From contig JAJVIM010000002.1 of assembly GCA_022071955.1 (NCBI GenBank), forward strand, positions 1 through 62,601: a stretch of DNA of 62,601 nucleotides, written 5' to 3'. Numbering within the stretch: position 1 is the first letter of the stretch; each line of letters begins with the position of its first letter. Under the pieces are notes generated by a model. That model had not been told where the DNA came from and made no database searches. It saw only the letters and a list, made by a program, of their open reading frames with translations. The translations under genes and the position numbers were made by a program. The DNA is from Anaerolineae bacterium (GTDB lineage: Bacteria > Chloroflexota > Anaerolineae > 4572-78 > J111). Of this stretch, positions 16,175 to 25,075 are shown piece after piece.

Positions 16175-16997
16175 TGTTGGTTTCCAAACCTCCCAACGCT
16201 CTTGATTTTTTGTAAGCAGCCCAGATTGCCTTTGACAGCACCGTTCTAAAACCGCCTTTGTCTAGCTGGTAAATGGCGTCGGCGGTGGTGCCGCCCGGCG
16301 AAGTGACCATGTTGCGCAGTTCGGCGGGGTGGCGTTTGCTGTCGCGGGCAAAGGCCACAGAGCCTTCAATGGTCTGGTAAACCAACTGCTCGGCGATGCG
16401 CCGCGAAAAGCCCATATGCACGCCGGCGTCGATCATTGCTTCCATAAACAAAAACACGTAGGCCGGCCCCGTGCCCGATAGCGCCGTGGCCATATCCAGA
16501 TAATCTTCGTTGTCAACGTAAATTTCTTCACCCAGCGCGGCCAAAACTTCTTTGGCGTAGGCCCGCTGCTGCTCGTTAACATCTTCGGTGCAGGTCCAAA
16601 CCGACATGCCTTTGCCCACCCGGGCCGGGGTGTTGGGCATTACCCGGGCCACCCGAAAGTGATGCAGTTTGCGGCTGATGTTGGTAATTGGCGCACCGGC
16701 AATAATTGACAGCACCAGCGACCGGGCCGGAATACGCCCCTGCAAAGTTTCGGCCACTTCGTCCAGGTTTTGCGGCTTGATCGACAAAATAACGATGTCC
16801 CGTTCTTTAACGGCTTCCCGGTTGTCCTGAGTGGTCAATACGTTGTAGCGGCTCGATAGTTTTTCCAGTTGGCCAACATACGGGTCGCTGGCGATAACGT
16901 TGGCCGGGGTAATGAGGTCTTTTTTGCACAACCCCTCGATCATTGCTGTGGCCATTGCTCCGCTGCCAATAAAACCAAATTTGACGTTTTTTAGCAT
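16167..16997 (-). CDS. proC: Pyrroline-5-carboxylate reductase
   Basis: Protein of 276 aa that reduces pyrroline-5-carboxylate to proline with NAD(P)H, the last step of proline synthesis. The N-terminal Rossmann motif is FGFIGSGAMATAM (7-19). Also seen are ILSIKPQ, the RVMPNTPARVGKG segment, the ALSGTGPAYVF motif and the C-terminal signature VTSPGGTTADAI. ATG at 16997 follows AGAAAGAGA; the frame extends six codons upstream without a better start. It lies third in the pgeF-yggS-proC-yggT-yggU operon. Confidence 0.95.
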   Translation of the reverse strand: MLKNVKFGFIGSGAMATAMIEGLCKKDLITPANVIASDPYVGQLEKLSSRYNVLTTQDNREAVKERDIVILSIKPQNLDEVAETLQGRIPARSLVLSIIAGAPITNISRKLHHFRVARVMPNTPARVGKGMSVWTCTEDVNEQQRAYAKEVLAALGEEIYVDNEDYLDMATALSGTGPAYVFLFMEAMIDAGVHMGFSRRIAEQLVYQTIEGSVAFARDSKRHPAELRNMVTSPGGTTADAIYQLDKGGFRTVLSKAIWAAYKKSRALGGLETNNG

Positions 16998-17011
16998 AGG
17001 TCTCTTTCTTC

Positions 17012-17752
17012 TCAAGTATAGTGTCTTTCGCCAAAAATGGCACGCCCAATTCTAACAATGGTCGCGCCCTCTTGCAGGGCGACCTCAAAATCATCGGTCA
17101 TCCCCATTGATAAATGCTGCCAGTTGATGTCCGGGCGCTCGCTTTGCAATTGCTGCTGTAATCGGGCCAGGCTTTTAAAGGTGGGCCGGGCCAGTTCGGC
17201 GTCGTCAAACCAGGGCGCCATCGTCATTAAGCCGTTGATGGTTACGTTTTTCAGAGCCGCCGCCTGTTCCACCTCGGCTAAAAATGCGGCCAGTTGCGCC
17301 GGGTCAGCCTGCCAGCGATGCAGTTGAAAGCCCGATTTTGTATCCTCGCCGGATACGTTGCATTGCAGCAAAATGGCCGCCGGCGGCAGGTTGTGTTCGC
17401 CAATCAGCCGGTCGATGCGCTGAGCCAGTTTGAGGCTGTCCACCGAATGGATCAGGCTGTAGCCGCCCTCCAGCACCTGGCCGGCCTGCCGGCTCTGAAT
17501 GTGGCCGATAAAGTGCCAGCCGGCCGGTTCCGCGGCCGGTTGATTGGCCAGCCAGTCCGCAAATCCGGCGGCTTTGTCATTGCCCTCCGGCGCGCGGTTT
17601 TCGCCAAAATGGCGCAGCCCGGCCCGGTAAGCCTCGATGACGGTGGCCAGCGGGTGCGTTTTTGAAACCGCCACCAGCGTAATATTTCGACCACCGCCGG
17701 CCCGCTCGATGCGGGGCCAGAGTTCGTGCAGATTGGCCGTAATCTGGTTCAT
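17012..17752 (-). CDS. yggS: YggS family PLP-homeostasis protein
   Basis: A 246 aa TIM-barrel protein that binds pyridoxal phosphate and maintains B6-vitamer balance; members have no clear catalytic activity. The PLP-lysine motif is LVAVSKTHP near residue 25, followed by HFGENR, WHFIGHIQSRQ, the SVDS segment and near the end LSMGMTDDFEVALQEGATIVRIGRAIFG. ATG at 17752 overlaps the pgeF stop as ATGA and has GGAGG upstream. Its location beside proC is conserved widely. Confidence 0.93.
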   Translation of the reverse strand: MNQITANLHELWPRIERAGGGRNITLVAVSKTHPLATVIEAYRAGLRHFGENRAPEGNDKAAGFADWLANQPAAEPAGWHFIGHIQSRQAGQVLEGGYSLIHSVDSLKLAQRIDRLIGEHNLPPAAILLQCNVSGEDTKSGFQLHRWQADPAQLAAFLAEVEQAAALKNVTINGLMTMAPWFDDAELARPTFKSLARLQQQLQSERPDINWQHLSMGMTDDFEVALQEGATIVRIGRAIFGERHYT

Positions 17753-18576
17753 TGTGCGCCTCCGCGCAGCCCCAGAATCACGCCAAACCGGCCGGTTTGG
17801 CCCTGCTCGGCCCGGTGCGAAAAAAACTGGTCGGTGTGGCAGGCGGTGCAAAGTTCAGATTGAATGATCTGTTTTACGCCGGCGGCTGCCAGTTGCTGCC
17901 AGTTGGCCGCCCACATATCAAACTGGGCGTGGCCCACCCTGCCGTTTTTTTGAAACAGGCGGCCCGGCTCGGCCAGCGAGGCCGCGGCGGCGGTGATCAC
18001 TTCCGGGCCAACTTCGTAGCAGCACGGGCCAATGGCCGGCCCAATAATGGCGATAATGTTGGCCGGGTTGCAGCCCAGCCGGGTCATCGCGGCCACGGTT
18101 GCGCCGGCCGCATTTTTCATGGTGCCGCGCCAACCGGCGTGAGTCAGCCCCACCGCCGGTGTTTCCGGATCAAAAAAGAGGAGCGGGGTGCAATCGCCAA
18201 AGCGCAGGTATAAAAAAATGTCCGGTTCGGCGGTAACCAGCCCATCAAAATAGCCCATTAGCGGCTGCCGGTTGGCCCGGGTAACGGCCATCACATCTGC
18301 GCCGTGAACCAGGTGGCAGGCAACGGTTTGGTCGCTTGCAATTCCCAATACGCGGCAGACGGCCTGAAAGTTGTGCTCAATGGCGGCCGGGTCGTCGCCC
18401 ACCGAGTGGCTCAGGTTGAGTGAATCGAACGGCGCCCGGCTGATTCCGCCGTTTCTGGTAAAGATTGCGTGTTCAAGCTGAGGGTAGGCGCTGTAAGCCC
18501 GGCTGCGATAAAAAGAAATCCGTCTTTTGGTTGTTAAAAAAAAATCTCGCCCTGCGGCCTGTATTTCGTTTTGCAC
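17749..18576 (-). CDS. pgeF: Peptidoglycan editing factor PgeF (laccase-domain protein)
   Basis: Protein of 275 aa of the YfiH/PgeF family, which removes wrongly incorporated L-Ser from peptidoglycan precursors (UDP-MurNAc-L-Ser). Seen are HAIFTRNGGIS, the VACHLVHGADV histidine motif, DCTPLLFFDP, the signature GLTHAGWRGT, and IGPAIGPCCYEVG with the conserved cysteine pair. The C-terminal TACHTDQFFSHRA segment holds further conserved residues. It is the first gene of a five-gene operon. Its start is close to the extended -10 promoter at 18627-18635. Confidence 0.93.
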   Translation of the reverse strand: MQNEIQAAGRDFFLTTKRRISFYRSRAYSAYPQLEHAIFTRNGGISRAPFDSLNLSHSVGDDPAAIEHNFQAVCRVLGIASDQTVACHLVHGADVMAVTRANRQPLMGYFDGLVTAEPDIFLYLRFGDCTPLLFFDPETPAVGLTHAGWRGTMKNAAGATVAAMTRLGCNPANIIAIIGPAIGPCCYEVGPEVITAAAASLAEPGRLFQKNGRVGHAQFDMWAANWQQLAAAGVKQIIQSELCTACHTDQFFSHRAEQGQTGRFGVILGLRGGAQ

Positions 18577-18626
18577 TAACCGGAGTCGCCTTTAAATATG
18601 CCAGATGGCGTTGATGATTACGCCTC

Positions 18627-18635
18627 ATTATACCA
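18627..18635 (-). promoter_or_regulatory. Extended -10 promoter of the pgeF operon
   Basis: The minus strand carries TGGTATAAT, an extended -10 (TGnTATAAT), about 50 nt upstream of pgeF. The matching -35 is weak, as usual for extended -10 promoters. Confidence 0.6.
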
Positions 18636-18717
18636 GACCGCCCAATTTATCGCCAACAAATAATGGTTTTTCGGGTTTTATGTTATTCTCGCGGCTATCG
18701 TTCTTGCTTGAAATCGA

Positions 18718-18726
18718 TGATATAAT
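18718..18726 (+). promoter_or_regulatory. Extended -10 promoter of the hydrolase/ligase fusion gene
   Basis: TGATATAAT (extended -10) lies 38 nt upstream of the ATG at 18764. It is divergent from the pgeF promoter 90 bp away. Confidence 0.65.
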
Positions 18727-18763
18727 AGGCTAACTATCCCACCGACCATTGCCAGAGGCAGCC

Positions 18764-21256
18764 ATGAAACGAAAATTGCGCGGGATCAAACGCAGCACCA
18801 TCGAGCTTGATTTTGATTTGTACCGGGTTAACGTGCCGATCCCCGGTGTGGCCAACGCCAATCTCAGTGTGATTGATATTTGGCCCGAAGGTGTGGACAA
18901 AACGGTGCTGTTTGTGCATGGCTACGCCGGTTGCGCCGAAACCTGGGAGCACCAGATCAACTATTTTTCCCGTTCGCAGCGGGTGGTGGTGCCGGATTTG
19001 CGCGGCCACGGCCAGAGCGATGCTCCGCTCACCCGTTACACCATGCCGGAACTGGTGGCCGATCTGTACGCCATCACCCAAAATCTGGAGCTGCCGGCCA
19101 AATTTGTGCTGGTGGGGCACTCGTTTGGCGGCTCCATTTGCCTGGAATACGCCGTGGCCCACCCGGAGCAGGTGGAGCGGCTGGTGCTCATTGCCACCGC
19201 CGCCCAATATCCGCTGCCCCGGCTGGCGCGCTGGGCCTTCAGCCTGCCCACGGCTTTTTATCGCTTGTGGTGGGATTACCGCCCCCGCTGGAACGCCGAA
19301 CCGCACGTGATGAAACGGATGGCCATTAACAACATGCGCAAATGGCAGGCCGGGCCGCTGCTCGGCCGGATTCAAATGCCCACGCTGCTCATCACCGGCG
19401 AGCGCGACAGCTATTTTCCGCGTTACGTATTCCAAGACCTGAGCCAGCAAATCCCCAACGCCGAAGTGCAGGACGTTGGCGCGGCCAAGCACAAAGTCCA
19501 GCTCGAGCGCCACCGCGCCGTCAACCGGGCCATCGAGCGTTTTATCTACGGCGGCAAACGCGGCTCCTGGCGCGATCAGCAAATGCAGGACTCGGCGGTG
19601 CTGGGCCGGCGGGTCTGGCTGGCCAGCTACGGCGAACACGTGCCTTCGAGCGTACCCATTCCGCGCCGGCCGGTGTTTAAATTTTTGGAAAGCGCCGCCG
19701 ATTGGGTGCCGCACCGGCCGGCCACCCTGTTTTTTAACGCCCGTTTAACGTACCAGCAGTTAAATAAACAGGCCAACCAGTTTGCGCACGCGTTGCACGG
19801 GCTGGGCATCAACCCCGGCGATCGGGTGATGCTGGCGCTGCCCAATGTGCCGCAGTTTGTGGTAGCCTATTTTGGCGTGCTCAAAGCCGGCGGGGTAGTG
19901 GTGTTGCCCAACCCGGAAGCCGATGCCGGCCAGCTTGTGCGGCAAATTGAGCACACCCAGTCTAAAATTTTGGTGACTCTGCGCGATTTTGGCTCGATGG
20001 TGACTGCCGCGCTGACCGAAACCTCGCTCAAACTGGCGGTGCTGGCCGATGTGCGCAACGCGGTTTCTGGCGGCGTGTACAAAAAATTGATGGCTCGCTG
20101 GGGCATCGCTGCGCCCGGCGATGGCGAACTGGCCAACCATCCGCGCTGCGTGGCCCTGCTCGATCTGCTGCAAGACGCGGCCACCACCCCGCTGGCGGTC
20201 AAAGTGTCCAGCGACGATCTGGCGGCTATCATTTACACCAGCGGCACCACGGACGAGCCAAAAGGCGTCTGCCTGACGCATTACAATTTGGTGGCCAACA
20301 CGGTGCAAACTCGCCACTGGATTCAAAATATGCGTTACGGGCAGGAGGTTTTTCTGGCGGTGGTGCCGTTAATGCACAGCTACGGCCTCACTACGGCCCT
20401 GCACGTGCCGGTGGCGCTGGGCGCAACGGTGGTGCTGCAGCCGGTGTTTGAACTGGAGCAGGTGCTGGAACAAATTAAACAACACAACGTCACGGTGTTT
20501 CCGGGCGTGCCGGCCATGATCGCGGCCATCAGCCAGGCGCCCAACGTGCGGGATTTCGGCCTGGACCACATTAAAGCCTGTATCAGCGGCGCGTCGCCGC
20601 TGCCGGTAGAGGTGCAGGAATCGTTTGAAAAGCTGACCCGCAGCAAATTAATGGAAGGCTACGGCCTCACCGAAGCCTCGCCGGTAACGCACGGCGACCC
20701 GCTGTACGGCACGCGCAAGGTTGGCTCCATCGGCCTGCCCATTCCCAACACCGACGCCAAAATTGTTGACCTGACTACCGACGACACCCTGCCGCCCGGC
20801 CACATCGGCGAGCTGGTGGTGCGCGGGCCGCAGGTGATGCGCAGCTATTGGGCCGATGCCGCTGCCACCGCCGCTGTGCTCAAAAACGGCTGGCTCTACA
20901 CCGGTGACGTGGCGGTGATGGACAGCGACGGCTATTTTCAGATTATCAGCCGCAAACGCGACACGATCATGGCCGGCGATTTCAGCGTGTATCCGCGTGA
21001 CATCGAGGAAGTGCTGTACGAAAACAGCAAAGTGCTGGAAGCGGCGGTGGTCGGTGTGCCGGCGGCCAGCGGCGACGGCCAGCGGGTGAAGGCGTTTGTG
21101 GTGCCGCGCCCCGGCACAACGCTGTCCAAAGAAGAATTGCTCGATCTGTGCCGCCGCCGGCTGGACGAATACGCCGTACCGTGGGACATCGAATTTAGGG
21201 AAGAACTGCCCAAGTCGTTCATCGGCAAGGTGCTGCGCCGGATGTTGGTAGAGTAG
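18764..21256 (+). CDS. Alpha/beta-hydrolase fused to AMP-dependent acyl-CoA synthetase
   Basis: An 830 aa two-domain protein. Residues 1-265 are an alpha/beta hydrolase: oxyanion segment VHGYAG (51-56), nucleophile Ser120 in VGHSFGG, an Asp in LLITGERD and a His in AAKHKVQLER. Residues about 300-830 are an acyl-CoA synthetase/AMP ligase: P-loop YTSGTTDEPKG, YGLTEAS, GWLYTGD, and catalytic Lys in KSFIGKVLRR. The usual GGENI/Y hinge region reads AGDFSVYPRDIEE. The fusion suggests that one protein releases an acyl group and re-activates it as a CoA thioester. A patatin-like lipase follows 16 nt downstream. ATG at 18764 has AGAGG; a TTG at 18749 is less likely. Confidence 0.9.
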   Translation: MKRKLRGIKRSTIELDFDLYRVNVPIPGVANANLSVIDIWPEGVDKTVLFVHGYAGCAETWEHQINYFSRSQRVVVPDLRGHGQSDAPLTRYTMPELVADLYAITQNLELPAKFVLVGHSFGGSICLEYAVAHPEQVERLVLIATAAQYPLPRLARWAFSLPTAFYRLWWDYRPRWNAEPHVMKRMAINNMRKWQAGPLLGRIQMPTLLITGERDSYFPRYVFQDLSQQIPNAEVQDVGAAKHKVQLERHRAVNRAIERFIYGGKRGSWRDQQMQDSAVLGRRVWLASYGEHVPSSVPIPRRPVFKFLESAADWVPHRPATLFFNARLTYQQLNKQANQFAHALHGLGINPGDRVMLALPNVPQFVVAYFGVLKAGGVVVLPNPEADAGQLVRQIEHTQSKILVTLRDFGSMVTAALTETSLKLAVLADVRNAVSGGVYKKLMARWGIAAPGDGELANHPRCVALLDLLQDAATTPLAVKVSSDDLAAIIYTSGTTDEPKGVCLTHYNLVANTVQTRHWIQNMRYGQEVFLAVVPLMHSYGLTTALHVPVALGATVVLQPVFELEQVLEQIKQHNVTVFPGVPAMIAAISQAPNVRDFGLDHIKACISGASPLPVEVQESFEKLTRSKLMEGYGLTEASPVTHGDPLYGTRKVGSIGLPIPNTDAKIVDLTTDDTLPPGHIGELVVRGPQVMRSYWADAAATAAVLKNGWLYTGDVAVMDSDGYFQIISRKRDTIMAGDFSVYPRDIEEVLYENSKVLEAAVVGVPAASGDGQRVKAFVVPRPGTTLSKEELLDLCRRRLDEYAVPWDIEFREELPKSFIGKVLRRMLVE

Positions 21257-21271
21257 AAAAAGGAGTATTTT

Positions 21272-22135
21272 GTGACCCATCGATCAAAAATTGCGCTGGT
21301 GTTGGGCGGCGGCGGCAGCCGCGGCCTGGCCCACATTGGCGTGCTGAAAGTGCTTGACCGCGAGCAAATCCCCATCGACCTGATTGTTGGCACCAGCATG
21401 GGCGGGATCATCGGCGTGCTGTTTGCGCTGGGCTACCATCCCAGCGAAATTGGGCAGGGCATCAGTAAATTGCAGCAGACCTCGTTTTTTAACCTGAAAA
21501 TGCTAACCAGGCGCGCCCGCCAGCGCCATGTAAAACAATTTTTAACCGAGGCGCTGGGTGACAAAACCTTTGCCGATTTGACCATCCCGGTCACGCTGAT
21601 GGCCGTAGATATGCGCCACGGCGAAGAGGTGCAGCTTGACTCCGGCAAGCTGGTGCCGGCGCTGCTGGCCAGCAGCGCGGTGCCGGGCGCGTTTCCGCCG
21701 GTTCACTACCACGGCATGGAGCTGAACGACGGCGGCGTTATCGACAGCCTGGCCACACACGTGGCTTTTGCCCGCGGCGCGGCCGGCGTCATCGCTGTGG
21801 ATGTGTACCCGGAGCTGGAAAAAGAAAATCCGTGGATCGACCCCATCAGCGCAATTATGGGCATCGCCCTGCCGGCGTTGAGCAACGGCCACAGCCACGG
21901 CAAAGCGCCCAACATTGCCTCGTCGATGTGGCGGGCCACGCGGGTAATGACCTGGCACCTGCACCAGAAACGGCTGGCTGATCACCCGCCGCACGTGCTG
22001 CTGCGGCCCGATGTTGACCGTTACGGCTCGCTGGATTTCCGCGACATCGACACGCCCATTCAAGCCGGCGTGGAAGAAGCCGAGCGCTATCTGCCCCAGT
22101 TGCTCCGGCTGGCCGCCGTGCCCGAGGCCGCATGA
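21272..22135 (+). CDS. Patatin-like phospholipase (RssA/NTE type)
   Basis: A 287 aa protein with the complete patatin catalytic set: oxyanion loop GGGGSRGLAHIGVL near residues 11-24, nucleophile serine in GTSMGG, and the Asp of the dyad in NDGGV. The family hydrolyses acyl esters of phospholipids or related lipids. GTG at 21272 is preceded by AAAAGGAG. It lies between the hydrolase/acyl-CoA-synthetase fusion (16 nt upstream) and hemW (4 nt overlap), so released fatty acids could be re-activated by the neighbour. No signal peptide is seen, so it probably acts inside the cell on membrane lipids. Confidence 0.92.
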   Translation: MTHRSKIALVLGGGGSRGLAHIGVLKVLDREQIPIDLIVGTSMGGIIGVLFALGYHPSEIGQGISKLQQTSFFNLKMLTRRARQRHVKQFLTEALGDKTFADLTIPVTLMAVDMRHGEEVQLDSGKLVPALLASSAVPGAFPPVHYHGMELNDGGVIDSLATHVAFARGAAGVIAVDVYPELEKENPWIDPISAIMGIALPALSNGHSHGKAPNIASSMWRATRVMTWHLHQKRLADHPPHVLLRPDVDRYGSLDFRDIDTPIQAGVEEAERYLPQLLRLAAVPEAA

Positions 22136-23325
22136 GCGCGCTGGGCCTGTACATCCACATTCCCTGGTGCGTCACCCGTTGCATTTATTGCGATTTCAAC
22201 ACTTACATCGATGGCGAACCGGCGCTGAAGGCGCGCTATCACGCCGCCCTGCTGCGCGAAATCCGCGAGTCGGCGGCGGCGCTGGGCCACCCGCCGCTCG
22301 ATACCATCTATTTTGGTGGCGGCACGCCGACCACGTTGCCCCCGGAACAGTTGGTGGAATTGGTCGATGCCGTCAAAAGTCACTTTCGGCTGCGCCCCGA
22401 TGCTGAAATCACCACCGAAGCCAACCCCGGCACGCTGTCGCTGGATTACCTGCGCCAGCTCCGGCAGGGCGGCATCAATCGGCTGTCGCTGGGCGTGCAA
22501 AGTTTCAACAACGATGAGCTGGCCTTTCTCAGCCGGCTGCACACTGCCGAAACCGCCCGCCACGCCGTTGAGCTGGCCCGCGCCGGCGGCTTCGACAACC
22601 TCAGCCTCGATCTCATTTTTAATTTGCCGCGGCAAACGCCGGCGCAGTGGCAGTTTAATCTGGACGAGGCGCTCAAACTCGCGCCCGACCATTTTTCCAT
22701 TTATTCGCTGATTGTTGAGCCGGGTACGCCGCTGCACCGGCAGGTGACGCAGGGGCTGGTGCCGCAACCGGACGATGACGTGGCCGCCGATATGTACGCC
22801 GCCACGCTCGATACGCTGGGCGCGGCGGGTTATCTGCACTACGAAATTTCCAACTGGGCGCGGGGGCAGGGTGAAGCCGATGCGCAATCGCCGCGGCTGG
22901 CGGCGGCGCACAATTTGATCTACTGGCGCAACCAGCCTTATTTGGGGTTGGGCGCGGGCGCGTTTGGCACGGTCAACGGCCAGCGCTGGGCCAACGTCAA
23001 ACGGCCGCAGCAGTACATCGAGTTGGTGGAAGCCGGCGGCGGATTGGGGCCGGCCCGCGACGAGCGCACGTTTGAGGCGATTGACCGCGCAACGGCCATC
23101 GCCGAGCAGATGATGCTGGGGCTGCGGCTGGTGCGCGAGGGCGTGGGCGCGGCGGAGTTTGCCGCCCGCTTTGGCGAACCGCTGGCGGAGAAATTTGCGG
23201 CGGCAATTGCCAAAAATCAGCGGCGCGGGCTGCTGGAGTGGATCGATAGCCCGGCCGGGCCGCGCTTGCGGCTGACCCGGCCGGGCCGTTTTTTGGCCAA
23301 TCAGGTCGTGGTGGATTTTATGTGA
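22132..23325 (+). CDS. hemW: Radical SAM heme chaperone HemW
   Basis: A 397 aa radical SAM protein with C13-xxx-C17-xx-C20 (IPWCVTRCIYCDF) binding the [4Fe-4S] cluster. It has YFGGGTPTTL, the NPGTL strand, LGVQSFN and the C-terminal HemN-like domain with YWRNQPYLGLGAGAFG. HemW lacks the extra N-terminal residues of the coproporphyrinogen dehydrogenase HemN and acts as a heme-insertion chaperone; sequence alone cannot fully exclude oxidase activity. The ATG overlaps the patatin stop as ATGA. The three genes from 18764 form one operon, which ends at a large hairpin repeat. Confidence 0.9.
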   Translation: MSALGLYIHIPWCVTRCIYCDFNTYIDGEPALKARYHAALLREIRESAAALGHPPLDTIYFGGGTPTTLPPEQLVELVDAVKSHFRLRPDAEITTEANPGTLSLDYLRQLRQGGINRLSLGVQSFNNDELAFLSRLHTAETARHAVELARAGGFDNLSLDLIFNLPRQTPAQWQFNLDEALKLAPDHFSIYSLIVEPGTPLHRQVTQGLVPQPDDDVAADMYAATLDTLGAAGYLHYEISNWARGQGEADAQSPRLAAAHNLIYWRNQPYLGLGAGAFGTVNGQRWANVKRPQQYIELVEAGGGLGPARDERTFEAIDRATAIAEQMMLGLRLVREGVGAAEFAARFGEPLAEKFAAAIAKNQRRGLLEWIDSPAGPRLRLTRPGRFLANQVVVDFM

Positions 23326-23333
23326 GGCGCGGC

Positions 23334-23470
23334 ACCCCCTCCCCTGGCCCCTCCCCCTGTCAGGGGAGAGGAAAAAGATGTGAGTGACGGCGGCGTTATG
23401 CGCCGCCGTCACTCACAAAAATACCCCCTTCTCCCCCAGTGGGGAGAAGGGGGGTAGGGGGGATGAGGGG
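23334..23470 (-). repeat. Three-hairpin dispersed element, copy A
   Basis: The element has outer hairpins rich in CCCCTCCCC and CCCCCTTCTCCCC. Between them is a perfect 16 bp central stem (23380-23395 with 23401-23416, arm GTGAGTGACGGCGGCG). It is in the opposite orientation to copies B (37003) and C (45625), with which it shares outer arms but not the central stem. It occupies the convergent gap between hemW and rimO and may act as a terminator. Confidence 0.85.
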
Positions 23471-23479
23471 TAAATAACC

Positions 23480-24841
23480 CTACATCACCAAAATCGGCTC
23501 ATCGGCGGGGATGGCCAGTAAATCGTACTCCATTGCGCCGGTCACCAGCACCGGCACCATCGCCCCGATGGGCAGTTCTTTTTCCACCACCACAAAGCCG
23601 TCAATTTCCGGCGCGTCGCGGTAGCTGCGGGTTACGCTGACGCCCTCGCCCACGCCATCAACCAGCACCTCCAGCCGCTGGCCAACCATCTGCTGGTTGC
23701 GCCGCAGCGAAATGGGCTGCTGAAAAGCCATCAGCCTTTCCCAGCGCTCCTGCTGGACGGCCGGCTCAATCTGGTTGGGCAGGTCAAACGCCGGCGTGCC
23801 CGGCTCCGGAGAAAAGGTGAACGCGCCGGCCCGGTCAAATTCCACGGTGGCCATAAAATCGAGCAGTCCCTGAAATTCGGTTTCGGTTTCGCCGGGGTAG
23901 CCGACAATAAAGGTGGTGCGCAGCACGGCGTGCGGCAGGCTGCGGCGATAACTTTCTATCCAGCCGAGCAGTTTATCGACGTTGTGCGGGCGGCGCATCC
24001 GTTTGAGCGTGTCCGGGTGGCCGTGCTGCAGCGGCATATCGATGTAGGGGATGATCTGCGGGTGGCCGGCCATCACCTCGATGAGCCGCTGGCTGGCGTG
24101 GCCGGGGTAGGCGTACATCAGCCGCCACCATTTGATCTCCGGCGCGGCGGCCACAAGCTGCTCCAGCAGCGCCGGGAGGCCGTCAACCTCGCCCCAGTCG
24201 CGGCCATAGGCGGTGGTATCCTGCGCAATCAAAATGATTTCCTGCACACCGGCCGCCTGCAGGCGTTGCGCTTCGGCGATGAGATGCTCGCGGGGGCGGC
24301 TGCGGTTCAGTCCCTTAAAACTGGGGATGGTGCAAAAGGCGCACGGCGCGGAGCAGCCATCGCTGATTTTGAGGTAGGCGCTGGCCCGGCCCAGCTCCAC
24401 CTGCTGGCGGTTGAGGGCGATGGTTTCCAGCGGCGTGTCGCCGGTTTCCGGCAGGTGGTAGAGCGGTTCCGGTTTTTTGTGGGCGCGCAGGTTTTGGATA
24501 AAGGGCACAATATCGGCCCAGGCGCGGGTGCCGATGAGACCATCCAGCCCGCTGACCTGCTGCGTCACCTCGCGGCCAAAACGTTGGGCCATGCAGCCGG
24601 CGGCGATGAGCAACTGGCCTTTGCGTTTGCGGCCGGCCAATTCCTGCAGCGCGCCAATCGACTCGTCTTTGGCGGCCTGCAAAAAACCGCAGGTGTTCAC
24701 AATCAGCACGTCGGCGTGGCGCGGGTTGGTGGTGCTGCGGTAGCTGGCTTGCAGCATCATCTCGGTGATGCCTTCGCTGTCGAAGGTGTTTTTGGGGCAG
24801 CCCAGCGTCAGCAGATAAAATGTTGGTTGTTTCTTCGGCAT
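23480..24841 (-). CDS. rimO: Ribosomal protein S12 methylthiotransferase
   Basis: Protein of 453 aa of the MiaB/RimO radical-SAM methylthiotransferases, which methylthiolate Asp on ribosomal protein S12. The N-terminal UPF0004 domain has its three cluster cysteines in LGCPKNTFDSE, VNTCGF and AAGCMAQ. The radical SAM triad is CSAPCAFC, followed by YAYPGHA and the C-terminal TRAM domain. NTFDSE rather than MiaB's QMNxxDS favours RimO. ATG at 24841 is chosen because upstream residues are not conserved. A good promoter lies 40 nt upstream. Confidence 0.93.
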   Translation of the reverse strand: MPKKQPTFYLLTLGCPKNTFDSEGITEMMLQASYRSTTNPRHADVLIVNTCGFLQAAKDESIGALQELAGRKRKGQLLIAAGCMAQRFGREVTQQVSGLDGLIGTRAWADIVPFIQNLRAHKKPEPLYHLPETGDTPLETIALNRQQVELGRASAYLKISDGCSAPCAFCTIPSFKGLNRSRPREHLIAEAQRLQAAGVQEIILIAQDTTAYGRDWGEVDGLPALLEQLVAAAPEIKWWRLMYAYPGHASQRLIEVMAGHPQIIPYIDMPLQHGHPDTLKRMRRPHNVDKLLGWIESYRRSLPHAVLRTTFIVGYPGETETEFQGLLDFMATVEFDRAGAFTFSPEPGTPAFDLPNQIEPAVQQERWERLMAFQQPISLRRNQQMVGQRLEVLVDGVGEGVSVTRSYRDAPEIDGFVVVEKELPIGAMVPVLVTGAMEYDLLAIPADEPILVM

Positions 24842-24878
24842 AGTCCGTCTCGATTCGGTTGAGTCTCGTAACGGTGAG

Positions 24879-24906
24879 ATTGTAGACAGAAGCCGCATAT
24901 TTTCAA
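24879..24906 (-). promoter_or_regulatory. Promoter of rimO
   Basis: On the minus strand TTGAAA (24906-24901) and TACAAT (24884-24879) are separated by 16 nt, about 40 nt upstream of the rimO ATG. Confidence 0.65.
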
Positions 24907-24996
24907 ATTCCGCCGTCTGGACTAGAATCGGGGGAGAACAAGTTGGGTGAGTTTGGTGAGTTGGGTGGGTGATGAGTTCTAAGTTCGTGTTCCGTT

Positions 24997-25069
24997 CATT
25001 CGCCATTCGCCATTCGCCATTCGTAATTCGTCATTCGTCATTCGTCATTCGTCATTGTATTTAACGGAG
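24997..25069 (+). repeat. Heptamer tract with Shine-Dalgarno box before the PLP deaminase gene
   Basis: Eight heptamers of the type CATTCGC/CATTCGT are followed by a six-base unit and TATTTAACGGAG (25058-25069), the ribosome-binding site of the gene starting at 25076. The last short unit before TATTT also occurs in the minus-strand copy at 14189-14241. Confidence 0.85.
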
Positions 25070-25075
25070 CCGCCG

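Noticed and set aside
22087..23412. 441 aa frame on the minus strand
   Set aside because: It is antisense to hemW and the patatin gene, rich in Arg, His and Gln, and has no recognisable motif. The plus-strand genes are certain.
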